DNA from: Macrostomum hystrix
Taxonomy: Eukaryota > Platyhelminthes > Macrostomidae
NCBI GenBank assembly: GCA_950097015.1
Contig: CATNEN010000001.1
Location: 18,852,501-18,916,500 of the forward strand
Reading direction: 5' to 3'
DNA: 64,000 bases
Position 1 is the first letter of the stretch; each line of letters starts with the position of its first letter. A program made the translations under genes and the position numbers. The notes beneath the pieces were generated by a model. That model searched no databases. It was not told where the DNA came from and saw only the letters and a program-made list of their open reading frames with translations. Of the stretch, positions 29,515-40,600 are shown in pieces.

Positions 29515-32500
29515 AAAAGAGAAATCCTCAAATACATTCTTCATCCCCATTCGGAATAGTTTCGGAGAAATCCCTAAATACATTCTTCATCCCGATTCGG
29601 AATAGTTTCTGAGAAATCCTCAAATACATTCTTCATCCCGATTCGGAATAGTTTCGGAGAAATCCTCAAATACATTCTTCATCCCCATTCGGAATAGTTT
29701 CTGAGAAATCCCCAAATACATTCTTCATTCCGATTCGGAATAGTTTCGGAGAAATCCCCAAATACATTCTTCATCCCGATTCGGAATAGTTTCGGAGAAA
29801 TCCTCAAATACATTCTTCATCCCCATTCGGAATAGTTTCTGAGAAATCCTCAAATACATTCTTCATCCCCATTCGGAATAGTTTCGGAGAAATCCCCAAA
29901 TACATTCTTCATCCCAATTCGGAATAGTTTCGGAGAAATCCCCAAATACATTCTTCATCCCGATTCGGAATAGTTTCGGAGAAATCCCCAAATACATTCT
30001 TCATCCCGATTCGGAATAGTTTCGGAGAAATCCCCAAATACATTCTTCATCCCGATTCGGAATAGTTTCGGAGAAATCCTCAAATACATTCTTCATCCCG
30101 ATTCGGAATAGTTTCGGAGAAATCCTCAAATACATTCTTCATCCCCATTCGGAATAGTTTCGGAGAAATCCCCAAATACATTTTTCATCCCGATTCGGAA
30201 TAGTTTCTGAGAAATCCTCAAATACATTCTTCATCCCGATTCGGAATAGTTTCGGAGAAATCCTCAAATACATTCTTCATCCCCATTCGGAATAGTTTCG
30301 GAGAAATCCTCAAATACATTCTTCATCCCCATTCGGCATAGTTTCGGAGAAATCCTCAAATACATTCTTCATCCCGATTCGGAATAGTTTCGGAGAAATC
30401 CTCAAATACATTCTTCATCCCCATTCGGAATAGTTTCGGAGAAATCCTCAAATACATTCTTCATCCCGATTCGGAATAGTTTCGGAGAAATCCTCAAATA
30501 CATTCTTCATCCCGATTAGGAATAGTTTCGGAGAAATCCTCAAATACATTCTTCATCCCGATTCGGAATAGTTTCGGAGAAATCCTCAAATACATTCTTC
30601 ATCCCGATTCGGAATAGTTTCGGAGAAATCCCCAAATACATTCTTCATTCCGATTCGGAATAGTTTCGGAGAAATCCCCAAATACATTCTTCATCCCGAT
30701 TCGGAATAGTTTCTGAGAAATCCTCAAATACATTCTTCATCCCCATTCGGAATAGTTTCGGAGAAATCCCCAAATACATTCTTCATCCCAATTCGGAATA
30801 GTTTCGGAGAAATCCCCAAATACATTCTTCATCCCGATTCGGAATAGTTTCGGAGAAATCCCCAAATACATTCTTCATCCCGATTCGGAATAGTTTCGGA
30901 GAAATCCCCAAATACATTCTTCATCCCGATTCGGAATAGTTTCGGAGAAATCCTCAAATACATTCTTCATCCCCATTCGGAATAGTTTCGGAGAAATCCC
31001 CAAATACATTTTTCATCCCGATTCGGAATAGTTTCTGAGAAATCCTCAAATACATTCTTCATCCCGATTCGGAATAGTTTCGGAGAAATCCTCAAATACA
31101 TTCTTCATCCCCATTCGGAATAGTTTCGGAGAAATCCTCAAATACATTCTTCATCCCCATTCGGCATAGTTTCGGAGAAATCCTCAAATACATTCTTCAT
31201 CCCGATTCGGAATAGTTTCGGAGAAATCCTCAAATACATTCTTCATCCCCATTCGGAATAGTTTCGGAGAAATCCTCAAATACATTCTTCATCCCCATTC
31301 GGAATAGTTTCGGAGAAATCCTCAAATACATTCTTCATCCCGATTCGGAATAGTTTCGGAGAAATCCTCAAATACATTCTTCATCCCCATTCGGAATAGT
31401 TTCGGAGAAATCCTCAAATACATTCTTCATCCCCATTCGGAATAGTTTCGGAGAAATCCTCAAATACATTCTTCATCCCGATTCGGAATAGTTTCGGAGA
31501 AATCCTCAAATACATTCTTCATCCCGATTCGGAATAGTTTCGGAGAAATCCTCAAATACATTCTTCATCCCGATTCGGAATAGTTTCGGAGAAATCCTCA
31601 AATACATTCTTCATCCCCATTCGGAATAGTTTCGGAGAAATCCCCAAATACATTCTTCATCCCCATTCGGAATAGTTTCGGAGAAATCCTCAAATACATT
31701 CTTCATCCCGATTCGGAATAGTTTCGGAGAAATCCTCAAATACATTCTTCATCCCCATTCGGAATAGTTTCGGAGAAATCCTCAAATACATTCTTCATCC
31801 CGATTCGGAATAGTTTCGGAGAAATCCTCAAATACATTCTTCATCCCGATTCGGAATAGTTTCGGAGAAATCCTCAAATACATTCTTCATCCCCATTCGG
31901 AATAGTTTCGGAGAAATCCTCAAATACATTCTTCATCCCCATTCGGAATAGTTTCGGAGAAATCCTCAAATACATTCTTCATCCCGATTCGGAATAGTTT
32001 CGGAGAAATCCTCAAATACATTCTTCATCCCCATTCGGAATAGTTTCGGAGAAATCCTCAAATACATTCTTCATCCCCATTCGGAATAGTTTCGGAGAAA
32101 TCCTCAAATACATTCTTCATCCCGATTCGGAATAGTTTCGGAGAAATCCTCAAATACATTCTTCATCCCGATTCGGAATAGTTTCGGAGAAATCCTCAAA
32201 TACATTCTTCATCCCGATTCGGAATAGTTTCGGAGAAATCCTCAAATACATTCTTCAACCCCATTCGGAATAGTTTCGGAGAAATCCTCAAATACATTCT
32301 TCATCCCCATTCGGAATAGTTTCGGAGAAATCCTCAAATACATTCTTCATCCCCATTCGGCATAGTTTCGGAGAAATCCTCAAATACATTCTTCATCCCG
32401 ATTCGGAATAGTTTCGGAGAAATCCTCAAATACATTCTTCATCCCGATTCGGAATAGTTTCGGAGAAATCCCCAAATACATTCTTCATCCCCATTCGGAA

Positions 32501-33733
32501 TAGTTTCGGAGAAATCCTCAAATACATTCTTCATCCCGATTCGGAATAGTTTCGGAGAAATCCTCAAATACATTCTTCATCCCGATTCGGAATAGTTTCG
32601 GAGAAATCCTCAAATACATTCTTCATCCCGATTCGGAATAGTTTCGGAGAAATCCTCAAATACATTCTTCATCCCCATTCGGCATAGTTTCGGAGAAATC
32701 CTCAAATACATTCTTCATCCCGATTCGGAATAGTTTCGGAGAAATCCTCAAATACATTCTTCATCCCCATTCGGAATAGTTTCGGAGAAATCCCCAAATA
32801 CATTCTTCATCCCCATTCGGAATAGTTTCGGAGAAATCCTCAAATACATTCTTCATCCCGATTCGGAATAGTTTCGGAGAAATCCTCAAATACATTCTTC
32901 ATCCCGATTCGGAATAGTTTCGGAGAAATCCTCAAATACATTCTTCATCCCCATTCGGAATAGTTTCGGAGAAATCCCCAAATACATTTTTCATCCCGAT
33001 TCGGAATAGTTTCGGAGAAATCCTCAAATACATTCTTCATCCCGATTCGGAATAGTTTCGGAGAAATCCTCAAATACATTCTTCATCCCCATTCGGAATA
33101 GTTTCGGAGAAATCCTCAAATACATTCTTCATCCCGATTCGGAATAGTTTCGGAGAAATCCTCAAATACATTCTTCATCCCGATTCGGAATAGTTTCGGA
33201 GAAATCCTCAAATACATTCTTCATCCCGATTCGGAATAGTTTCGGAGAAATCCTCAAATACATTCTTCATCCCCATTCGGAATAGTTTCGGAGAAATCCT
33301 CAAATACATTCTTCATCCCGATTCGGAATAGTTTCGGAGAAATCCTCAAATACATTCTTCATCCCCATTCGGAATAGTTTCGGAGAAATCCTCAAATACA
33401 TTCTTCATCCCGATTCGGAATAGTTTCGGAGAAATCCTCAAATACATTCTTCATCCCGATTCGGAATAGTTTCGGAGAAATCCTCAAATACATTCTTCAT
33501 CCCCATTCGGAATAGTTTCGGAGAAATCCTCAAATACATTCTTCATCCCCATTCGGAATAGTTTCTGAGAAATCCTCAAATACATTCTTCATCCCGATTC
33601 GGAATAGTTTCGGAGAAATCCTCAAATACATTCTTCATCCCGATTCGGAATAGTTTCGGAGAAATCCTCAAATACATTCTTCATCCCGATTCGGAATAGT
33701 TTCGGAGAAATCCCCAAATACATTCTTCATCCT
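29515..33733. repeat. Largest array of the window: 46-bp unit with 18-unit higher-order duplication
   Basis: About 90 head-to-tail copies of a 46-bp unit containing caaatacattcttcatcccg and attcggaatagtttcggaga. Few positions vary (ctc/ccc, cga/cca, cgga/ctga). Rare markers recur at a fixed distance: the cggcata variant at 30334 and 31162, and the tttttcatcc variant at 30181 and 31009, both exactly 828 bp (18 units) apart. No ORF of length crosses it on either strand. Confidence 0.98.
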
Positions 33734-33745
33734 GGGAAAATAAAT

Positions 33746-33751
33746 TTTATT
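33746..33751 (-). promoter_or_regulatory. Polyadenylation signal AATAAA (minus strand)
   Basis: Reads AATAAA on the minus strand, about 105 bp after the stop codon of the unrecognised minus-strand exon and just before the 46-bp array. This supports a real minus-strand transcript ending here. Confidence 0.55.
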
Positions 33752-33853
33752 AACGAACTATGCACTCTATAATACAGAAACTTAAAAACAGAAAATTATA
33801 GTCAAACTCATGATCATTTGATATTTAAAGTAGCAGTATTCACAACCACAACA

Positions 33854-34160
33854 CTAATGGCCACTGATTTGGTCATTGCTGTGAGCAGTACCATCAGTGT
33901 GACTACCAGGCAGAAATAATTTACAATTCCACATGCAAGGCGGCAAGTGTTTAATGATTTCGTCATTGTTCGGCAATTTTAAACAATTCCTGCTGCCGCT
34001 GCTGCTGCTGCTGACTCCGCTAGCCAGGTCGCCCATTGCGGCAAGAGTTACGAGAATCGGCTGAGCCCTGAGCTGCCTCTTCTTTGGAAACTGTTCCTCG
34101 AGTGCGAGTCCCTGGTGGAACTGGTCCATGATAATGCGATGAATTCGGCTGCAGCTGAAG
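33854..34160 (-). CDS. Unrecognised protein, probable terminal exon
   Basis: A minus-strand reading frame enters after a plausible acceptor (cacttcag, ending near 34161) and runs through SRIHRIIMDQFHQGLALEEQ, a poly-Ser tract and CLKLPNNDEIIKHLPPC to a stop at 33854. From its internal Met at 34129 it is 91 residues. I do not recognise the family. GC-rich codon use like the neighbouring exons, the acceptor and the downstream AATAAA favour a real exon. The region upstream holds only a minisatellite and the serine palmitoyltransferase small subunit on the same strand. It may be a downstream exon of an alternative transcript of that gene, or a separate gene whose 5' exon I cannot see. No function is proposed. 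Confidence 0.35.
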
Positions 34161-34224
34161 TGAAATTCACAGCTTTGCTAGTCATTGCTAACTTATTTAT
34201 TAGGTAGGGAATAAGGCAGGGGAG

Positions 34225-34740
34225 GGAAGAGGGTAGAATACTAGAGAAAGGGAATAGGGAAGAGAGAGGTGAGGGAAGAGAGAAGACAGTGAGGGGTGAG
34301 AGAGTAGACAGGTGAGGGAAAGAGAGAAGGCAGGTGAGGGGGGAGAGAAGACAGGTGAGGGGGAGAGATAAGACAGGAAAGGGGGAGAGGGAAGACAGGT
34401 GAGGGGGAGAGAGAAGACAGGTGAGGGTGAGAGAGAAGACAGGTGAGGGGTGAGAGAGAAGACAGGTGAGGGGTGAGAGAGAATACAGGTGAGGGGTGAG
34501 AGAGAAGACAGGTGAGGGGTGAGAGAGAAGACAGGTGAGGGGTGAGAGAGAAGACAGGTGAGGGTGAGAGAGAAGACAGGTGAGGGGTGAGAGAGAAGAC
34601 AGGTGAGGGGTGAGAGAGAAGACAGGTGAGGGGTGAGAGAGAAGACAGGTGAGGGGTGAGAGAGAAGACAGGTGAGGGGTGAGAGAGAAGACAGGTGAGG
34701 GTGAGAGAGAAGATAGGTGAGGGGTGAGAGAGGACAGATG
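34225..34740. repeat. Minisatellite, 23-bp unit
   Basis: About 22 copies of a purine-rich unit containing gagagagaagacaggtgagg. It lies between the unrecognised exon and the SPT small-subunit gene. Confidence 0.96.
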
Positions 34741-35106
34741 AGGTACAGTATATCCTAAAATAATCAATAGAAAACAGCAAAAAATTGATTGAAATAAAGT
34801 TGGCAATTGACAAAGATGACTAAATGTGATTTTTATAATATATATTGTTTCGTTTCAGTTTCACAACCACCTTAACCGAGAAGAATTTGAAATGAGTAAA
34901 AAAACGTGTAAAATGTTTGGTACGGGATTAAAAATAGCACGTCAATACAATCAAATAGTTTTGAAAATCATTGCAATTTTCTGACAATCAAAATTCTGTA
35001 TAATGGATGATAAACAATGAAATGCTAAACCGTTTTACTACAAACTACAAAGACACCAAATTCGTCTTTTTCTCTACAGTTTTCAATTGTCACAATTATT
35101 TTTAAA
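34741..35106. other. AT-rich interval downstream of the SPT small-subunit gene
   Basis: Probable 3' UTR or intergenic sequence. Nothing recognised. Confidence 0.45.
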
Positions 35107-35364
35107 TCACAGCTCGCCACCTGCAGTAGCATCACTACTATCAGTAGAATAATTGAACAGCGAAGCCAGCAGACCAATCGAGTGCTGGATGACAGTGTGA
35201 TGAGGCAGGAACACCCAAGCGGTATAGATGGACATGAGCAGGATGATCACAATCACTGTGTTGAACAGTTTTCGCTCCCATGGCTCCAGCATGTAAATGG
35301 AAGTCTCCACTGTGTAGCGAAAGTACAGGCTCGATAAATAGTTGCCTGGCTCAACTTCCTTCAT
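35107..35364 (-). CDS. SPTSS: Serine palmitoyltransferase small subunit (ssSPT)
   Basis: Small ER membrane protein that activates serine palmitoyltransferase, the first enzyme of sphingolipid synthesis, and influences its acyl-CoA choice. The 85-residue product has the family core YTVETSIYMLEPWERKLFN, the central YMLEPWE motif, followed by a membrane segment (TVIVIILLMSIYTAWVFLPH). It is close in size to vertebrate SPTSSA/SPTSSB (about 70-76 residues), with a short extra C-terminal tail rich in Ser, Asp and Ala. The ATG at 35364 is the first in frame; upstream the frame stays open for 13 codons without another ATG. It is intronless within its coding region. It faces away from the p53-family gene, so a shared upstream region of about 2.2 kb, mostly minisatellite, separates them. 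Confidence 0.92.
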   Translation of the reverse strand: MKEVEPGNYLSSLYFRYTVETSIYMLEPWERKLFNTVIVIILLMSIYTAWVFLPHHTVIQHSIGLLASLFNYSTDSSDATAGGEL

Positions 35365-35454
35365 GGCTGCTAAGCTGTTGTGATCACGGCTGCTGCAATT
35401 CAAGTTGACTCACTGTTTGCATTGTAATTATCTAAACTCAGCAGAAACCTTCTT

Positions 35455-37100
35455 TCAAATCTATTAAGTTTCACTCCTCCTATTCCCAACTACTGTTCTC
35501 TCACCTCTCTTATCCCCTACCATTCTCTCCTACCCTTCACTCCCCTCTCTTATCCCCTACCATTCTCTCCTACCCTTCTCTCTCCTCTCTTATCCCCTAC
35601 CATTCTCTCCTACCCTTCTCTCACCTCTCTTATCCCCTACCATTCTCTCCTACCCTTCACTCCCCTCTCTTATCCCCTACCATTCTCTCCTACCCTTCTC
35701 TCCCTTCTCTTATCCCCTACCATTCTCTCCTACCCTTCTCTCTCCTCTCTTATCCCCTACCATTCTCTCCTACTCTTCTCTCTCCTCTCTTATCCCCTAC
35801 CATTCTCTCCTACTCTTCTCTCCCCTCTCTTATCCCCTACCATTCTCTCCTACTCTTCTCTCTCCTCTCTTATCCCCTACCATTCTCTCCTACCCTTCAC
35901 TCCCCTCTCTTATCCCCTACCATTCTCTCCTACCCTTCACTCCCCTCTCTTATCCCCTACCATTCTCTCCTACTCTTCTCTCTCCTCTCTTATCCCCTAC
36001 CATTCTCTCCTACCCTTCTCTCCCCTCTCTTATCCCCTACCATTCTCTCCTACCCTTCACTCCCCTCTCTTATCCCCTACCATTCTCTCCCCTCTCTTAT
36101 CTCCTAGCATTCACTCCCCTCTCTTATCCCCTACCATTCTCTCCTACCCTTGACTCCCCTATCTTATCCCCTACCATTCTCTCCCCTCTCTTATCCCCTA
36201 CCCTTCACTCCCCTCTCTTATCCCCTACCCTTCACTCCCCTCTCTTATCCCCTACCATTCTCTCCTACCCTTCTCTCCCCTCTCTTATCCCCTACCATTC
36301 TCTCCTACTCTTCTCTCTCTCCTCTCTTATCCCCTACCATTCTCTCCTACCATTCACTCCCCTCTCTTATCCCCTACCCTTCACTCCCCTCTCTTATCCC
36401 CTACCCTTCACTCCCCTCTCTTATCCCCTACCCTTCACTCCCCTCTCTTATCCCCTACCCTTCACTCCCCTCTCTTATCCCCTACCCTTTACTCCCCTCT
36501 CTTATCCCCTACCCTTCACTCCCCTCTCTTATCCCCTACCCTTCACTCCCCTCTCTTATCCCCTACCATTCTCTCCTACCATTCACTCCCCTCTCTTATC
36601 CCCTACCCTTCACTCCCCTCTCTTATCCCCTACCCTTCACTCCCCTCTCTTATCCCCTACCATTCTCTCCTACCCTTCTCTCCCCTCTCTTATCCCCTAC
36701 CATTCTCTCCTACTCTTCTCTCTCTCCTCTCTTATCCCCTACCATTCTCTCCTACCCTTCACTCCCCTCTCTTATCCCCTACCATTCTCTCCCCTCTCTT
36801 TTCCCCTACCATTCTCTCCTACCCTTCACTCCCCTCTCTTATCCCCTACCATTCTCTCCTACCCTTCTCTCCCCTCTCTTATCCCCTACCATTCTCTCCT
36901 ACTCTTCTCTCTCTCCTCTCTTATCCCCTACCATTCTCTCCTACCCATCACTCCCCTCTCTTATCCCCTACCATTCTCTCCCCTCTCTTATCCCCTACCA
37001 TTCTCTCCTACCCTTCTCTCCCCTCTCTTATCCCCTACCATTCTCTCCTACCCTTCTCTCCCCTCTCTTATCCCCTACCATTCTCTCCTTTTTCCTCTCT
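35455..37100. repeat. Pyrimidine minisatellite, 40-bp unit, between SPTSS and p53
   Basis: About 40 copies of a C/T-rich unit containing ctctcttatcccctaccatt and ctctcctacccttc(t/a)ctc, with shortened forms in the second half. It is almost free of guanine on the plus strand. The 333-residue plus-strand ORF inside it is an artefact. Confidence 0.97.
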
Positions 37101-37609
37101 CCCTACTCCTCTTCCCTACCCATTGTAAAGTGTTATCCAGGCTTCATATAAAATATATAGTGGCCTTATTTTTATGAATTAGATGGAATTACATTTTAAT
37201 GTTTTATTTTGTTTTCTTGAAACTCTGGATGGTATTTTTCTTTCCATAAGTCTTTTGAATTGAGAATGTATCTGAAGCCAGTTATCCCTGACCCTGCGTG
37301 ACAAAATTCCTTCTAGTTTCGTATTGGTTCTCAGCTCGGGTGCCAGTAGCCAATGAGAGAGCGACTTTGAATGGGTCGTGCCAAAACTGTTCTCAAACTC
37401 CAACAAACAATTGGAGAATGTCAGCAAAATTGTCAGCAAAGCTATACCGGCCTAAAGTCGATCAGCCAATCGGAAAAATTCCGTTAACCAGCCACCCCTT
37501 GCCAATATTTTGATATCATCAGGGACTCAAAATGGAATTCTTTTAAATGAGCAACCATCTCTAGTCTTTTAATATTCCGGAGTCGCATTGGAAAAGAGTT
37601 GGTGTATTA
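37101..37609 (+). other. Upstream region of the p53-family gene
   Basis: Unique sequence between the array and the start codon; no clear TATA box. Presumed promoter and 5' UTR. Confidence 0.4.
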
Positions 37610-40600
37610 GTGACAGCAATGCTAAGCACCCAAGTAGCTCAGCGATTCACTGGCCTACAACAGCAGCATCAGCAGCAGCAGCAATTCACCATTCTTGACG
37701 AGAAAAACAGCAGCACAAGCAATAGCGGCAGCGATCTTCTTGCACTAGTGGACTTTGGCCTGACTAGAGAGGCTGATTCAATGCAGCATCAGCAGCAGAT
37801 TCAGCAGCAGCAGGACATGGTCTGGGGTCCGTCTATTATGAAGTACGACTATTGGCAATGCGGCGGCCTTTCTAAGTAAGCAAATGTTACAAATGCTTTT
37901 TACCACGCTATGTAATTCTGTCTGACACGTGTCTAACAGGTGACGCACCCCTGTCTAACTGGTGACACACCAGTCTAATAGGTGACACTCCTGTCTAACG
38001 AGTGACACACCTGTCTAACAGGTTACATGCCACTAACAGGTGACAGGCCTTTCTAACAGGTGACTCTCCTGTCTAACAGGTGGCATGCCAGTATTATGAT
38101 CAAGTGACCAGTGCCAGTGGTAACAGTTACATTAAAATCAAACCTAAATCCTTCCAATTCAACTAGCGACTTCATGGCCAACAACGACGCCTACTACAGC
38201 CAGAACCAAGCTGCGGCAGCGGCAACGGCAGCGGCAGCAGCAGCCGCGGTGGCCAATTCAAACAACGCCGTACCAATGAGCATTGACGCGGCCACATCGA
38301 GTGCTCAGAACTCGGTCAAGAAACCAGCTTCAGCGTCTAGAACGCCGAGTCATCCGTCCATCATCGAGCAGGACAGCGTCACCCTGGAGTTGGAGTCCAC
38401 AGACGGATGTCCGAGTTCGCCTGAGCAGCATGAGGAGATCAGCACTCACAGCGAGCCCGGGCCCTACAATCTGCAGCTAAGACTGGAAGACTTTGAATCC
38501 GACACTGCGCCATCGTTTCATCAGCGGCTCAACGCATCCGGCGGCTCCAGCCTATCCTACGCCATCGGCTTTCACCCGGCCGAGAAGGACATCATGCAGA
38601 AGGCCCTGACTGCGCCCGAGGAGAAAATAACCAAGAGCATTGTGCTGAGAAACAGGGAGGTTCTGGCTAGCCTGTGGTGCAAGGAGCTGGCCCCAGTCAG
38701 GCTGTTTCTGCACGGCAACTTTGAGGCCGCACTGGCTGACAGTCAAGCGGCTAGGCTGGTCATCAGATGCGGCACGTTCAAACAGCACCAACTGCCAGTC
38801 AAGGAGTGAGTTCAGCTGCTCTAGTAAACTATCATTTTCTAGTAGTTTTTAATAGCCTTAGTCTGTTACTGTCTACCTGCTTCCCCATCTCTGCCTACCT
38901 GCTTCCCCATCTCTGCCTACCTGCTTACCGATCTCTGCCTACCTGCTTCCCCATCTCTGCCTACCTGCTTCCCCGTCTCTGCCTACCTGCTTCCCTATCT
39001 CTGCCTACCTGCTTCCCTATCTCTGCCTACCTGCTTCCCTATGTCTGCCTACCTGCTTCCCTATCTCTGCCTACCTGCTTCCCTATGTCTGCCTACCTGC
39101 TTCCCCATCTCTGCCTACCTGCTTCCCTATCTCTGCCTACCTGCTTCCCGATCTCTCCACACCTTGACTGTGTCAAACTCCTTCTTACACCCAATATTTC
39201 TGAACCAAAAATAATTTCTCAACACCACTAACTCGTGTCGTGTTGAGATTCCTAGTTCCTACTTCCTAATTCCTAGTTGTCATTATACACATATTTTCAG
39301 ATTGGCTATATGGGCAGGAGTTAAGGGGCTAAATCTGTTATTGTCAAAGTTATGGTGTCTGTTTTTTTCAGTCATTTTAAACTGCATATTTTTTACGACT
39401 AAGAAATTTCGAATACAAAAGGTCTTTAGAAATCTTGATCCTAGTGTTTTGCGTGGGCTTTCGGAACAGTTTACAGTATTTCTATTGTTATTACCCAACT
39501 GGCAGTCTTCATCGATCATTTAAAATTTTCCCATTCTGTGGTAAACAATTTGGACAGAGAAAAATTTAGATTCCAGTCTTTATCAGATTAATTAATCTGT
39601 CTAGTCTGCCTACTGTCTTCTCCTATATCTCAATTATTTCCCTGTCAACAATACTTCCATTTCTCGACTGACCCATAATTTTCGAAACCCCAGGAGAGTA
39701 ATGAAAATCAGTTTTCTGTTTCCCTCATAGCCCTCATAGCAACAGCGCACGGGACTCATCTGAGCTGTAGTCGTCAACTCGGGCCACGCTGCGTTGCAGA
39801 TTAAAATTCAGATTCAAATCAGTTGCTAATTCTAGAAGAAAGAAATAAAGTTTCGCAATTGTCTGACTGGCCGAATGAATTTTATTATTAGCGATGAGTC
39901 TAATTTATGAGGGGTGCCTGCACAGAACCATAGCTACCTAGGATTTGCGTCACACACGGAACGAATACTCATTTTAACTTCGGTGAGTCTGCTCATACTC
40001 ACTACTCATATGGCGTGTTTAGCTGTTTTCATGAGAACCTTTAAGCGGTGTTAGATTCGGAGATGAAAATGCGGTGAAATCTTCAGAATTGAAGTTCAGA
40101 ATTTCTATAGTTAGCTGTGACTGTCTTATTTTTGCACCGTAAAAGTGCGTCTTTATTTCTGTTTACTCAATCAAAGCCAGCCCAACTCAAAAACAAGTTT
40201 TTAAGGGTACAAACCGAGCGAATTGGAAAGATTTCGTTTCGGATAAAACTGATTTTTATCTTAACAGTCATAAAATTTGATCTCCCTCTTAATCAAGTGC
40301 GGTATATTTTTTAGTTATAACAAAGACCTTTTCTGTTCTGATCAGTATTTTTTTTCAAGGAAAAAAACACGAGAAAAGTAGGAAAACAATAGGGGAGCCA
40401 GTGAAGGCTAGAGAATATTGAATGACTCAGGCAGTGGGTGGGTGGGAATCTCGCCTGTACCCCAGAGTCATATTTTTGAGGTTACGAGCTCTCGGCGTGG
40501 TCGGTCGGACTCAAGTTTTTGACACCGTGCCAAGAAATTTTCAACTTCCTCAAATTTTTTCAATTCCCTGTGTCCCGGGGCAGGGCGGGCTATTAAAATT

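Noticed and set aside
29515-33733. Regular repeats that superficially look like a CRISPR array
   Set aside because: Units are contiguous 46-bp copies without unique spacers, in a genome with spliced animal genes. The same holds for all other arrays in the window.
36150-37151. 333-residue Pro/Ser/Leu-rich ORF upstream of p53
   Set aside because: Low-complexity reading of the 40-bp pyrimidine array, with no start context or domain.
38111-38166. Upstream ATG-like start for p53 exon 2 (residues before SDFMANN)
   Set aside because: The acceptor at 38166 joins exon 1 in frame and the upstream stretch shows no coding character; an alternative promoter there cannot be excluded.
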